This document shows positions 1 through 5,221 of a stretch of DNA of 5,221 nt, piece by piece. Within the stretch, counting starts at the first letter, position 1. Every line of letters starts with the position of its first letter. This DNA is from Alphaproteobacteria bacterium (GTDB taxonomy: Bacteria; Pseudomonadota; Alphaproteobacteria; Sphingomonadales; Sphingomonadaceae), in contig JAHJSJ010000009.1 in the NCBI GenBank assembly GCA_018830415.1, forward strand, positions 1-5,221, read 5' to 3'. The position numbers and the translations under genes were made by a program. Below the pieces are notes generated by a model that did no database searches, was not told the origin of the DNA, and saw only the letters and a program-made list of their open reading frames with translations.

Positions 1-635
1 AAACCGCGTCGCAGATCATCGGAATTGATCGATTCCGCGCGCAGATCAAACGCCAGATAGTGATAACGCCCGAACCGGCGGCGATATTCCGCATCAACGC
101 GCGGGCCTTCGCCGGTGGTTTCGGCCAGCGCGCCATTGTCATATTCCCGCTCGCGCCAGGTGCCTTGCAGTCTGACGCGGTGCTTGCGATCGGATTCCCA
201 CGTCAGCCGGGCAGAACCCTGCCATTCGTCGGTGTCGTTGCTTTCCACCGAAACCATGTCATCGAAATGGCGGGCCTGAAGCTGGAGTTCCCAGTCCTTT
301 TCGATATCGGTCTGGACGGTCGCGGTAAACCGGTCGCGGGCAATGTTGCGCCGCGCTTCGCCAAGCCGCAGCACCTCGATCCGGTCGGCTTCAAGCCGCA
401 GCCGCAGCCCGCGCTTTTCCAGCGCCACCCCAACCTGTCCGCGCACACTGATCGCCTCGCCATCGACGATCAGATCACTGTCGCGGGTGGTGGTTTCGGC
501 GCTGACCGTCTGCACTTCGATCCGCGCATCGGGTTCAAGCCGCCAGCCAATGTCCTGCGCCGCAACACGGTCGGTTGCGAGCAAGGTAAGCGCGGCAAAC
601 AGCATGCCGCCCAGCACACGCGAAGAGAAATTCAT
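1..635 (-). CDS. Unidentified exported beta-rich protein, probable outer-membrane beta-barrel (C-terminus outside window)
   Basis: I do not recognise the family. The frame is open from an ATG at 635 to the window edge, giving 211 complete codons, so the end of the protein is missing. Residues 1-26 look like a Sec signal peptide: MNFSSR, a hydrophobic core (VLGGMLFAALTLLA) and a likely cut after VAA, before QDIGW. The rest has no further membrane helix. It is rich in alternating charged/hydrophobic strands ending in short polar turns, for example GLRLRLEADRIEVLRL, WELQLQARHFDD, SARLTWESD, HRVRLQGTWRERE and YHYLAFDLRAES, as in outer-membrane barrels. The start is supported by AGGGG eight bases upstream (648-644) and by the signal peptide beginning at once; the next ATG (codon 11) would cut into the hydrophobic core. 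It lies downstream of the receptor gene but beyond a terminator, so it probably has its own promoter within 733-636. A periplasmic beta-rich protein is the main alternative. The reading frame and export are fairly secure; the barrel assignment is inference. Confidence 0.75.
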   Translation of the reverse strand, partial: MNFSSRVLGGMLFAALTLLATDRVAAQDIGWRLEPDARIEVQTVSAETTTRDSDLIVDGEAISVRGQVGVALEKRGLRLRLEADRIEVLRLGEARRNIARDRFTATVQTDIEKDWELQLQARHFDDMVSVESNDTDEWQGSARLTWESDRKHRVRLQGTWREREYDNGALAETTGEGPRVDAEYRRRFGRYHYLAFDLRAESINSDDLRRG

Positions 636-637
636 GA

Positions 638-659
638 CGTAAGCCCCTGTTGACTTACG
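638..659 (-). promoter_or_regulatory. Small inverted repeat around the ribosome binding site of the 635 gene
   Basis: CGTAAG (638-643) and CTTACG (654-659) form a perfect 6-base inverted repeat with a 10-base spacer. In the minus-strand transcript the spacer holds the Shine-Dalgarno AGGGG (648-644), which would sit in the loop of a small hairpin just before the ATG at 635. This could present the ribosome binding site in a loop or be a short protein-binding site. Six base pairs in a GC-rich genome can occur by chance, so the structure is certain but the function is not. Confidence 0.3.
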
Positions 660-679
660 CAGAGCTACGGCAATCGCGT

Positions 680-693
680 TTAGGAATTCCTAA
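680..693. promoter_or_regulatory. Perfect 14-base palindrome, candidate operator
   Basis: TTAGGAATTCCTAA is a perfect palindrome with no spacer. It lies 44 bases upstream of the ATG at 635, between the receptor terminator and the unidentified exported protein. That position fits an operator for a dimeric regulator overlapping the promoter of the 635 gene. It is AT-rich against GC-rich flanks. I cannot assign it to a known regulator, and no convincing -35/-10 pair is visible next to it. Confidence 0.4.
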
Positions 694-714
694 CCACGGT
701 CATAAACCATGGTC
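693..714. repeat. Tandem 9-base repeat next to the palindrome
   Basis: ACCACGGTC (693-701) and ACCATGGTC (706-714) are direct copies differing at one base, with starts 13 bases apart. On the minus strand they read GACCATGGT then GACCGTGGT. The core ACCATGGT (706-713) is itself a perfect 8-base palindrome. The pair abuts the 14-base palindrome at 680-693, upstream of the 635 gene. It could be a paired regulator site; chance remains possible for so short a repeat. Confidence 0.35.
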
Positions 715-733
715 GGCATCGCTGCCTGCAACG

Positions 734-766
734 AAAAAGAGCGGAAGGCCGCTATCGACCTTCCGC
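734..766 (-). terminator. Intrinsic (Rho-independent) terminator of the TonB-dependent receptor gene
   Basis: Read on the minus strand, a perfect 8-base stem GCGGAAGG / CCTTCCGC (766-759 and 748-741) with a 10-base loop is followed two bases later by a run of five T (738-734). The hairpin begins 28 bases past the receptor stop codon at 794. GC-rich stem, short loop and T-run together are the classic intrinsic terminator layout. It separates the receptor from the gene starting at 635. Confidence 0.85.
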
Positions 767-793
767 CCTTCGTGCCCAAGTGGGGTAATCCGA

Positions 794-3160
794 TCAGAAC
801 CGGGCGGACACTTCCACCCCGTAAAATTGCGGTTCTGCCGGAATGAAGGTGGGGATGCCAAATGCCCCGCCGGTGTTGCCTGCGTCGAGCAGGTATTTCT
901 TGTCGAACGCATTGCGGATGAAGCCGGCAATCTCGTAGCGATCATCGCCGAAGCTGACACCGGCCCGCGCATTCACAAGGGTTACCGACTTTTGCGAAAT
1001 CAGCGGATTGTTGGGCACTTCAAAGAAGATGCTGCTGCGATGCGAGATGCTGGGCGTGGCGAAGAAGCGCATGCCATTGCCGATGTCATGATCGACACTG
1101 AAACCGCCCGATGCCTGAAATTCGGGCTGCAGGCGGAACCGCGCGCCGGAGAAGGCGGGCGAAAACGCGCCGTCCTTGTCGATCCCGCCGTCGATATAGC
1201 CGAAATTGCCGAACAGGTTGAGCCAGTCGGTTACGTCCACCGCAAGTTCGCCCTCAACCCCCAGGTTTGACGCGGTGCCAGCGCTCTGGGTGACGAAGGC
1301 GCCGGTCGGATTGCCGTTGCTATCGAGCTGCGCGACGCTGACCTGAAAGCCGTCATAGGTCTGATAATAGACCCCCAGAGACCCCGAAACCGATCCGCTG
1401 GCGAGCTTGATCCCGCCTTCGTAGTTCCACACGATTTCCTCGGGTACATCGGTCCGGTCGGCCACCACATTGGCTCCGTCGCGCCGCGCGGCCAATTGCA
1501 CCACCGGCGAACGGCGGCCTTTCGAGACAGTCGCGAACACGTTGACGTCGTCGCTGACCCGATACAGCGCGTTGAAGCGCGGCAGCCACGCCGTGAAGCT
1601 GTCATCGGCGGTGAAGGTCTGCCCGCCGGTATCGATCTGGCCGGGGATCAGCGGCGCACCGCTGAGCACGCTGTTGGGCACATCGGCAAAGAAGCCCGAT
1701 TTGCGGTCCTCAGCCAGGAAGCGCAGGCCTGCGGTCAGTTCGAGCGCATCGGTGGCAATCCAGGTCACATCGGTGAACACCGAATAGGCTTCGTTGCGGC
1801 CCTGATTTTCGAACACCGAAGCGAACGGGATCGCCTGAAATGCGCCCATTGTCAAAAGGCCGGTGACAGCCGCTGCCGGGACGCTGCCATCGGGCGCGAC
1901 GCAGGGAATGCCGGGGATCAGCGGCGCGCCGAACAGCGAGGTGAGGCATTGAAGATAGGTGCCTTCCTCGGTCGCGAAGGGCACGTTCTGGCGGCCATCC
2001 TCGATGAAGAGGTTCCACCCCGCACTCGCCCGCAATGCGCTGCCCTGATAGGTAAAGCGGCCTTCGTGGCTGACCTGCCAGCCATCCGCAATCTCGGTAA
2101 ATTCGAGGAAGGGGGCCGCCGAACCGTCCGCATCAAACACTTCGCGGCTGTCAAATTCGCGGTATCCGTTGACGGTGGTGAAGGTCCAGCCGTCGGCAAA
2201 CTGGTATTCCGCCGTAAGGTTGAGATCATAGACTTCGCGGTTCAGGCCAAGCTGATCGTCGCCCAGCACAGCCGCGCCCGCCGGATTGCCGCCAAGATTG
2301 GCATTTTCAAAAGCGTTGGCAGCGCCGCCCGGCGCGCCCGCAAAGGCCGGAAAGGTGCCCGAAATGAACGGCGTGCCGCCATTGCGCTGCTGGTCATAGG
2401 TGGCAACGAGATCCAGCGTGAAATCGGCGGTCGGCGCGTAACGGATCGATGTGCGGATGCCGAACTGATCCTGCGAATAGAGTTCTTCGTCCTGCGCCGG
2501 GTTGAGGTTTTCGACATAGCCATCGCGGGTGCGCCATTCAAACGCGACGCGCGCGGCCAGAACGTCCGAGCCGGCATTCAGGAAACCGCCGAGCAGGGTC
2601 TGTTCGAAATTGCCATAACCGCCGGTGATTTCGCCCGAAAACCCTTCGCGCGGGCGCGCCGACACCAGGCTGATCGCGCCCACGGCGGATGCGGTTCCGA
2701 ACAAGGTCGCCTGCGGCCCCTTGATGACTTCGACGCGTTCCAGATCGTAAATCGCCTGATACGACCCGCGTGAGCGCGAGATGTCGACGCCGTTGTAATA
2801 CAGCGTGACGCGCGGCCCTTGCTGCGCCGAGCCGCTGTCCGAGGTAATGCCGCGGATGACAATGCCGGGGTTATTGGCGCTCTGTTCCTGAATCAGCAGG
2901 CCGGGAACGTAGTTGGAAAGCTCTTCCAGATCGGTGATGCCCAACTGCCTTATCCGCTCGCCAGTGGTGGCGGTAATCGTGATCGGCACGTCCTGAACGC
3001 GCTGTTCGACCTTTTGGGCGGTTACGACAATCTGGTTGCCGTAAGCTTTGTCCTCAGCCGCCGGGGCTGCGCTATCTTGCGCGAAAGCGGCCTGCGGGGC
3101 GGCGGCGAGCGTGGCGGTAAGCGCAATCAGCGAAACGCGCGAAAGCGGGGTGCGGAACAT
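794..3160 (-). CDS. TonB-dependent outer-membrane receptor, substrate unknown
   Basis: This complete 788-residue protein is a gated outer-membrane channel of the TonB-dependent receptor family, which imports scarce ligands (siderophores, cofactors, glycans and others) using energy from TonB-ExbB-ExbD. Residues 1-27 are a Sec signal peptide, probably cut after AAFA. A TonB box-like stretch, QIVVTAQK, is at 43-50. The plug runs about 55-170, with DVPITIT, VIRGI (101-105), YYNGVDI (121-127) and LERVEVIKGPQATLFG (140-155). The barrel fills the rest, with FATVSKGRRSP near 552, NYEGGIKL near 579, LGVEGELAV near 633 and NAFDKKYL near 750. It ends in GVEVSARF, the C-terminal phenylalanine typical of barrels folded by BAM. 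No N-terminal signalling (STN) domain is present, so it is not the FecA type. The start has AAAGG nine bases upstream (3174-3170) and leads straight into the signal peptide. No neighbour reveals the ligand. Family certain, substrate not assignable. Confidence 0.95.
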   Translation of the reverse strand: MFRTPLSRVSLIALTATLAAAPQAAFAQDSAAPAAEDKAYGNQIVVTAQKVEQRVQDVPITITATTGERIRQLGITDLEELSNYVPGLLIQEQSANNPGIVIRGITSDSGSAQQGPRVTLYYNGVDISRSRGSYQAIYDLERVEVIKGPQATLFGTASAVGAISLVSARPREGFSGEITGGYGNFEQTLLGGFLNAGSDVLAARVAFEWRTRDGYVENLNPAQDEELYSQDQFGIRTSIRYAPTADFTLDLVATYDQQRNGGTPFISGTFPAFAGAPGGAANAFENANLGGNPAGAAVLGDDQLGLNREVYDLNLTAEYQFADGWTFTTVNGYREFDSREVFDADGSAAPFLEFTEIADGWQVSHEGRFTYQGSALRASAGWNLFIEDGRQNVPFATEEGTYLQCLTSLFGAPLIPGIPCVAPDGSVPAAAVTGLLTMGAFQAIPFASVFENQGRNEAYSVFTDVTWIATDALELTAGLRFLAEDRKSGFFADVPNSVLSGAPLIPGQIDTGGQTFTADDSFTAWLPRFNALYRVSDDVNVFATVSKGRRSPVVQLAARRDGANVVADRTDVPEEIVWNYEGGIKLASGSVSGSLGVYYQTYDGFQVSVAQLDSNGNPTGAFVTQSAGTASNLGVEGELAVDVTDWLNLFGNFGYIDGGIDKDGAFSPAFSGARFRLQPEFQASGGFSVDHDIGNGMRFFATPSISHRSSIFFEVPNNPLISQKSVTLVNARAGVSFGDDRYEIAGFIRNAFDKKYLLDAGNTGGAFGIPTFIPAEPQFYGVEVSARF
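1640..1927. repeat. 18-base direct repeat inside the receptor gene, encoding GAPLIPG twice
   Basis: An identical 18-base sequence, GCCGGGGATCAGCGGCGC, occurs at 1640-1657 and 1910-1927, exactly 270 bases (90 codons) apart and in the same frame. It encodes the repeated peptide GAPLIPG at residues 411-417 and 501-507 of the TonB-dependent receptor. Both copies sit in stretches that look like surface loops between barrel strands. It could be a short duplicated loop motif or local convergence. Confidence 0.5.
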
Positions 3161-3166
3161 CGGAAC

Positions 3167-3192
3167 AGGCCTTTCTTGGTGGAGAGAGGCCT
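3167..3192 (-). promoter_or_regulatory. Short hairpin overlapping the receptor ribosome binding site
   Basis: AGGCCT occurs at 3167-3172 and 3187-3192 with a 14-base spacer. Because AGGCCT is self-complementary, the copies can pair as a 6-base stem in the minus-strand mRNA. The downstream arm includes the GG of the Shine-Dalgarno AAAGG (3174-3170), so folding would partly hide the ribosome binding site of the receptor starting at 3160. Use as a translational control is inference. Confidence 0.25.
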
Positions 3193-3235
3193 TGCCCGTG
3201 GCAGCGCATGGTGACGCCGCAGCGACGGCAGCGTG

Positions 3236-3300
3236 AAGCGCGCGTTACAGCGGGTTTACAATTTCAAGGCGTTGCATTTGTGCACCTGTAGCGCGCGCTT
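3236..3300. repeat. 15-base imperfect inverted repeat between ftsK and the receptor gene
   Basis: AAGCGCGCGTTACAG (3236-3250) and CTGTAGCGCGCGCTT (3286-3300) are inverted copies matching at 14 of 15 positions, around a 35-base AT-richer spacer. In plus-strand RNA the odd pair is a G-U wobble; in minus-strand RNA it is a C-A mismatch. It begins 11 bases past the ftsK stop and ends 76 bases before the receptor start. No T-run follows on either strand, so it is not a standard intrinsic terminator. The spacer contains TGCA-N4-TGCA (3273-3284) and, on the minus strand, TTGAAA, but no convincing -10 partner. It may be an operator pair, a Rho-assisted terminator or a structured leader. Confidence 0.5.
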
Positions 3301-3310
3301 GGCCTGCGCC

Positions 3311-5221
3311 TCATAACGGGTTGCCATCGTGGTCGCGGTAAATCTCGCGCCGTCCGACATGGTTGGCGGGGCCGACAAGGCCGTCTTCCTCCATCCGCTC
3401 GATCCACTTGGCGGCGGTGTTGTAGCCAACCCCCATCTGGCGTTGGAGCCATGAACCCGATGCCTTCTGGTTCTCGATCACGATCTGGCAGGCCTGGCGA
3501 TATTTGCGTTCTTCGGGGTTGTCGGACGCGGTGAATTCGTCCTCGAACCCGAACCCGCCGTCTTCGGGTTCTTCGGTCACGGCGTCGACATATTCGGGCG
3601 CGCCCTGACCGCGCCAGAAATCGGCGACGGCTTCAACCTCCTCGTCGGAAACGAACGGGCCGTGGACGCGCACCATCGCGCCGGTGTTGGGTTTGTAGAG
3701 CATATCGCCCTTGCCCAGCAGCTGTTCGGCGCCCTGTTCGCCCAGAATCGTGCGGCTGTCGATCCGGCTGGTGACCTTGAAGCTGATGCGGGTTGGCAGG
3801 TTGGCCTTGATCACCCCGGTGATGACATCGACCGAGGGGCGCTGGGTCGCCATGATCAGGTGGATCCCCGCCGCGCGGCTTTTCTGGCTGAGGCGCTGGA
3901 TCAGCACTTCGATTTCCTTGCCGATCGTCACCATCAGATCGGCCAGTTCATCGACGATCAGCACGATCTGCGGCAATGGCTGGTAATCGAGCTGTTCTTC
4001 CTCGAACAATTGCTCGCCCGTTGCGGGGTCGAACCCGGTCTGCACCCGGCGGCCAAGCGGCTTGCCCTTGGCAATTGCGGCGCTGACTTTTTCATTGAAG
4101 GAATGGATATTGCGGCTGCTGACCGCGCTCATCATCCGGTAACGCCGCTCCATCTCCTCGACCGCCCATTTCAGCGCACGCACCGATTTGTGCGGCTCGG
4201 TCACCACCGGGGAAAGCAGGTGCGGGATATCGTCATAGGTCTTGAGTTCGAGCACCTTGGGATCGATCAGGATCAGGCGCAGTTCGCCGGGCGTGAAGCG
4301 ATAGAGCAGGCTGAGCAGAATCACGTTCAGCCCGACCGATTTGCCCGATCCGGTTGTCCCCGCGACCAGCAGGTGCGGCATCGCGGCCAGATCGGCGATC
4401 ACCGGTTCGCCCGCGATATCCTTGCCCAGAATGATCGGCAGGCTGCCCTTGGCATCGGCAAAATCGGCGCAGGCGGCCAGTTCTTTCAGCATCACCATCT
4501 GGCGATCCTGATTGGGCAGTTCGATCCCCATCACAGTGCGCCCCGGAATGGGGGAGACGCGCGCCGAAATCGCGCTCATGTTGCGGGCGATATCTTCGGC
4601 CAGCCCGATCACCCGGCTGGCCTTGATCCCCGGCGCGGGTTCCAATTCGTACATCGTCACCACCGGGCCGGTGCGCACGGCGGTAATTTCACCCTTCACG
4701 TTGAAATCATCGAGCACGTTTTCGAGCAGCCGGGCGTTGCGTTCCAGCGCCATCTTGTCGAGCTTTGGCGCTTTGTCGGCGGGCGGTTCGGCCAGCAAAT
4801 CGAGGCTGGGCAGGTTGTAGGCGGCGAACATATCGGCCTGCGCGGTCTTGGGGGCCAACGCGCGTTTTGGCGGGGCGGAGGGATCGCTGATTTCGGGCGC
4901 GCGGCGCGGGCGGTCATCGGCCGGGGGCGTTGCACCCTTGGCAACGCGGCGCGGGCGGACGGCGGGGGCATCATCGTCATCCCCGGTGAACGCCAACGCG
5001 GCGGCGCGTTTGCGACCGGGAAGCGGCAGGCGGCGCAGCAGCCCGCCCAGCGATCCGCCGCCAAGGAAATCGGGCAGGCTCAGTAACATCCGCCAATCGA
5101 TCGCGAAGATCCGGGTCAGCAACGCCACCCCGACCGCGAGGCAGGCAAACGCCGCACCGAAGATCACCCAGCCCTGCGCCTCGGCACCGAACCGCGCCGC
5201 CACTGCTTCGATTGCACCAGC
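3311..5221 (-). CDS. ftsK: DNA translocase FtsK (N-terminus outside window)
   Basis: FtsK is a hexameric, ATP-driven DNA pump anchored at the division septum; it clears chromosome ends and activates XerCD recombination at dif. The visible 636 residues run from the window edge to TGA at 3311 and the frame is open upstream, so the GTG at 5203 is not the true start. One membrane helix shows at visible residues about 18-36 (GWVIFGAAFACLAVGVALL), probably the last of the usual four. A charged, proline-rich linker with DDDD follows, of about 120 residues and short compared with E. coli. The motor has Walker A GTTGSGKS at 288-295 (4360-4337), Walker B IVLIVDELADL with D424-E425, and the conserved MATQRPSVDVITG and GKGDMLY stretches. 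The C-terminal gamma domain (571-636) is the winged helix that reads KOPS, with SGSWLQRQMGVGYNTAAKWI and GLVGPA. All key residues are intact. SpoIIIE/SftA belong to the same superfamily, but the alphaproteobacterial style favours FtsK. Confidence 0.97.
   Translation of the reverse strand, partial: AGAIEAVAARFGAEAQGWVIFGAAFACLAVGVALLTRIFAIDWRMLLSLPDFLGGGSLGGLLRRLPLPGRKRAAALAFTGDDDDAPAVRPRRVAKGATPPADDRPRRAPEISDPSAPPKRALAPKTAQADMFAAYNLPSLDLLAEPPADKAPKLDKMALERNARLLENVLDDFNVKGEITAVRTGPVVTMYELEPAPGIKASRVIGLAEDIARNMSAISARVSPIPGRTVMGIELPNQDRQMVMLKELAACADFADAKGSLPIILGKDIAGEPVIADLAAMPHLLVAGTTGSGKSVGLNVILLSLLYRFTPGELRLILIDPKVLELKTYDDIPHLLSPVVTEPHKSVRALKWAVEEMERRYRMMSAVSSRNIHSFNEKVSAAIAKGKPLGRRVQTGFDPATGEQLFEEEQLDYQPLPQIVLIVDELADLMVTIGKEIEVLIQRLSQKSRAAGIHLIMATQRPSVDVITGVIKANLPTRISFKVTSRIDSRTILGEQGAEQLLGKGDMLYKPNTGAMVRVHGPFVSDEEVEAVADFWRGQGAPEYVDAVTEEPEDGGFGFEDEFTASDNPEERKYRQACQIVIENQKASGSWLQRQMGVGYNTAAKWIERMEEDGLVGPANHVGRREIYRDHDGNPL

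Noticed and set aside
60..653. 197-codon open frame on the plus strand opposite the exported protein
   Set aside because: The minus-strand frame has a signal peptide, a ribosome binding site and beta-strand periodicity; the plus-strand frame has none of these.
650..1270. 206-codon plus-strand frame across the intergenic gap and the receptor 3' end
   Set aside because: It runs through the terminator and antisense to the barrel C-terminus, with no recognisable protein features.
1496..2773. 425-codon open frame on the plus strand opposite the receptor gene
   Set aside because: It starts at TTG and lies wholly antisense to a well-supported receptor. Its product has no recognisable motif and an odd composition rich in Arg, Ala, Gly and His. 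Long antisense frames are a normal by-product of GC-rich codon use.
3069..3209. Upstream ATG (3209) giving a short frame overlapping the receptor start in another frame
   Set aside because: No Shine-Dalgarno precedes it and the Arg-rich product looks like an out-of-frame reading of the signal peptide region. A leader peptide cannot be supported.
3251..3285. Sigma-70 promoter built on TTGAAA in the spacer of the inverted repeat
   Set aside because: No acceptable -10 hexamer occurs at 16-18 bases. Weak pairs such as TGCACA/TGTAAA need several mismatches, so I do not list it as a promoter.
3662..5086. 474-codon open frame on the plus strand opposite ftsK
   Set aside because: It is fully antisense to the conserved ftsK motor, starts at GTG, and its His/Gln/Arg-rich translation mirrors ftsK codons. 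It shows no domain of its own.
3311..5203. ftsK starting at the GTG at 5203
   Set aside because: The frame stays open to the window edge, and FtsK proteins carry further membrane helices before the one seen here, so the true start lies outside.

Overview
The window is GC-rich chromosomal DNA that looks alphaproteobacterial, most likely from a sphingomonad (Sphingomonadales, possibly the Erythrobacter/Novosphingobium side). The clues are a TonB-dependent receptor with the IVVTAQK-type TonB box and DVPITIT plug start common in that group, and an alphaproteobacterial-looking FtsK. This placement comes from protein style only; no rRNA or marker gene other than ftsK is present.

All supported genes lie on the minus strand, so they read from high to low coordinates. 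5221-3311 is the DNA translocase FtsK, with its N-terminus outside the window. A 150-base gap (3310-3161) carries a long imperfect inverted repeat around an AT-richer spacer and a short hairpin touching the next ribosome binding site. 3160-794 is a complete 788-residue TonB-dependent outer-membrane receptor with signal peptide, plug and barrel, followed by a clear intrinsic terminator at about 766-734. The remaining gap, 733-636, is a compact regulatory-looking region: a 9-base tandem repeat, a perfect 14-base palindrome and a small inverted repeat around the ribosome binding site. From 635 to the window edge runs the start of an unrecognised secreted, beta-rich protein, probably an outer-membrane barrel.

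The genes do not form an obvious pathway. FtsK is a housekeeping chromosome-segregation and division motor. The receptor and the downstream protein are both envelope proteins, but the terminator between them suggests separate transcription units. No RNA gene, insertion sequence, CRISPR array, phage gene or defence system is visible. Long plus-strand reading frames opposite the receptor and ftsK are judged to be codon-bias shadows. I do not see an undescribed multi-gene system; the points most worth a second look are the intergenic repeats and the unidentified beta-rich protein.
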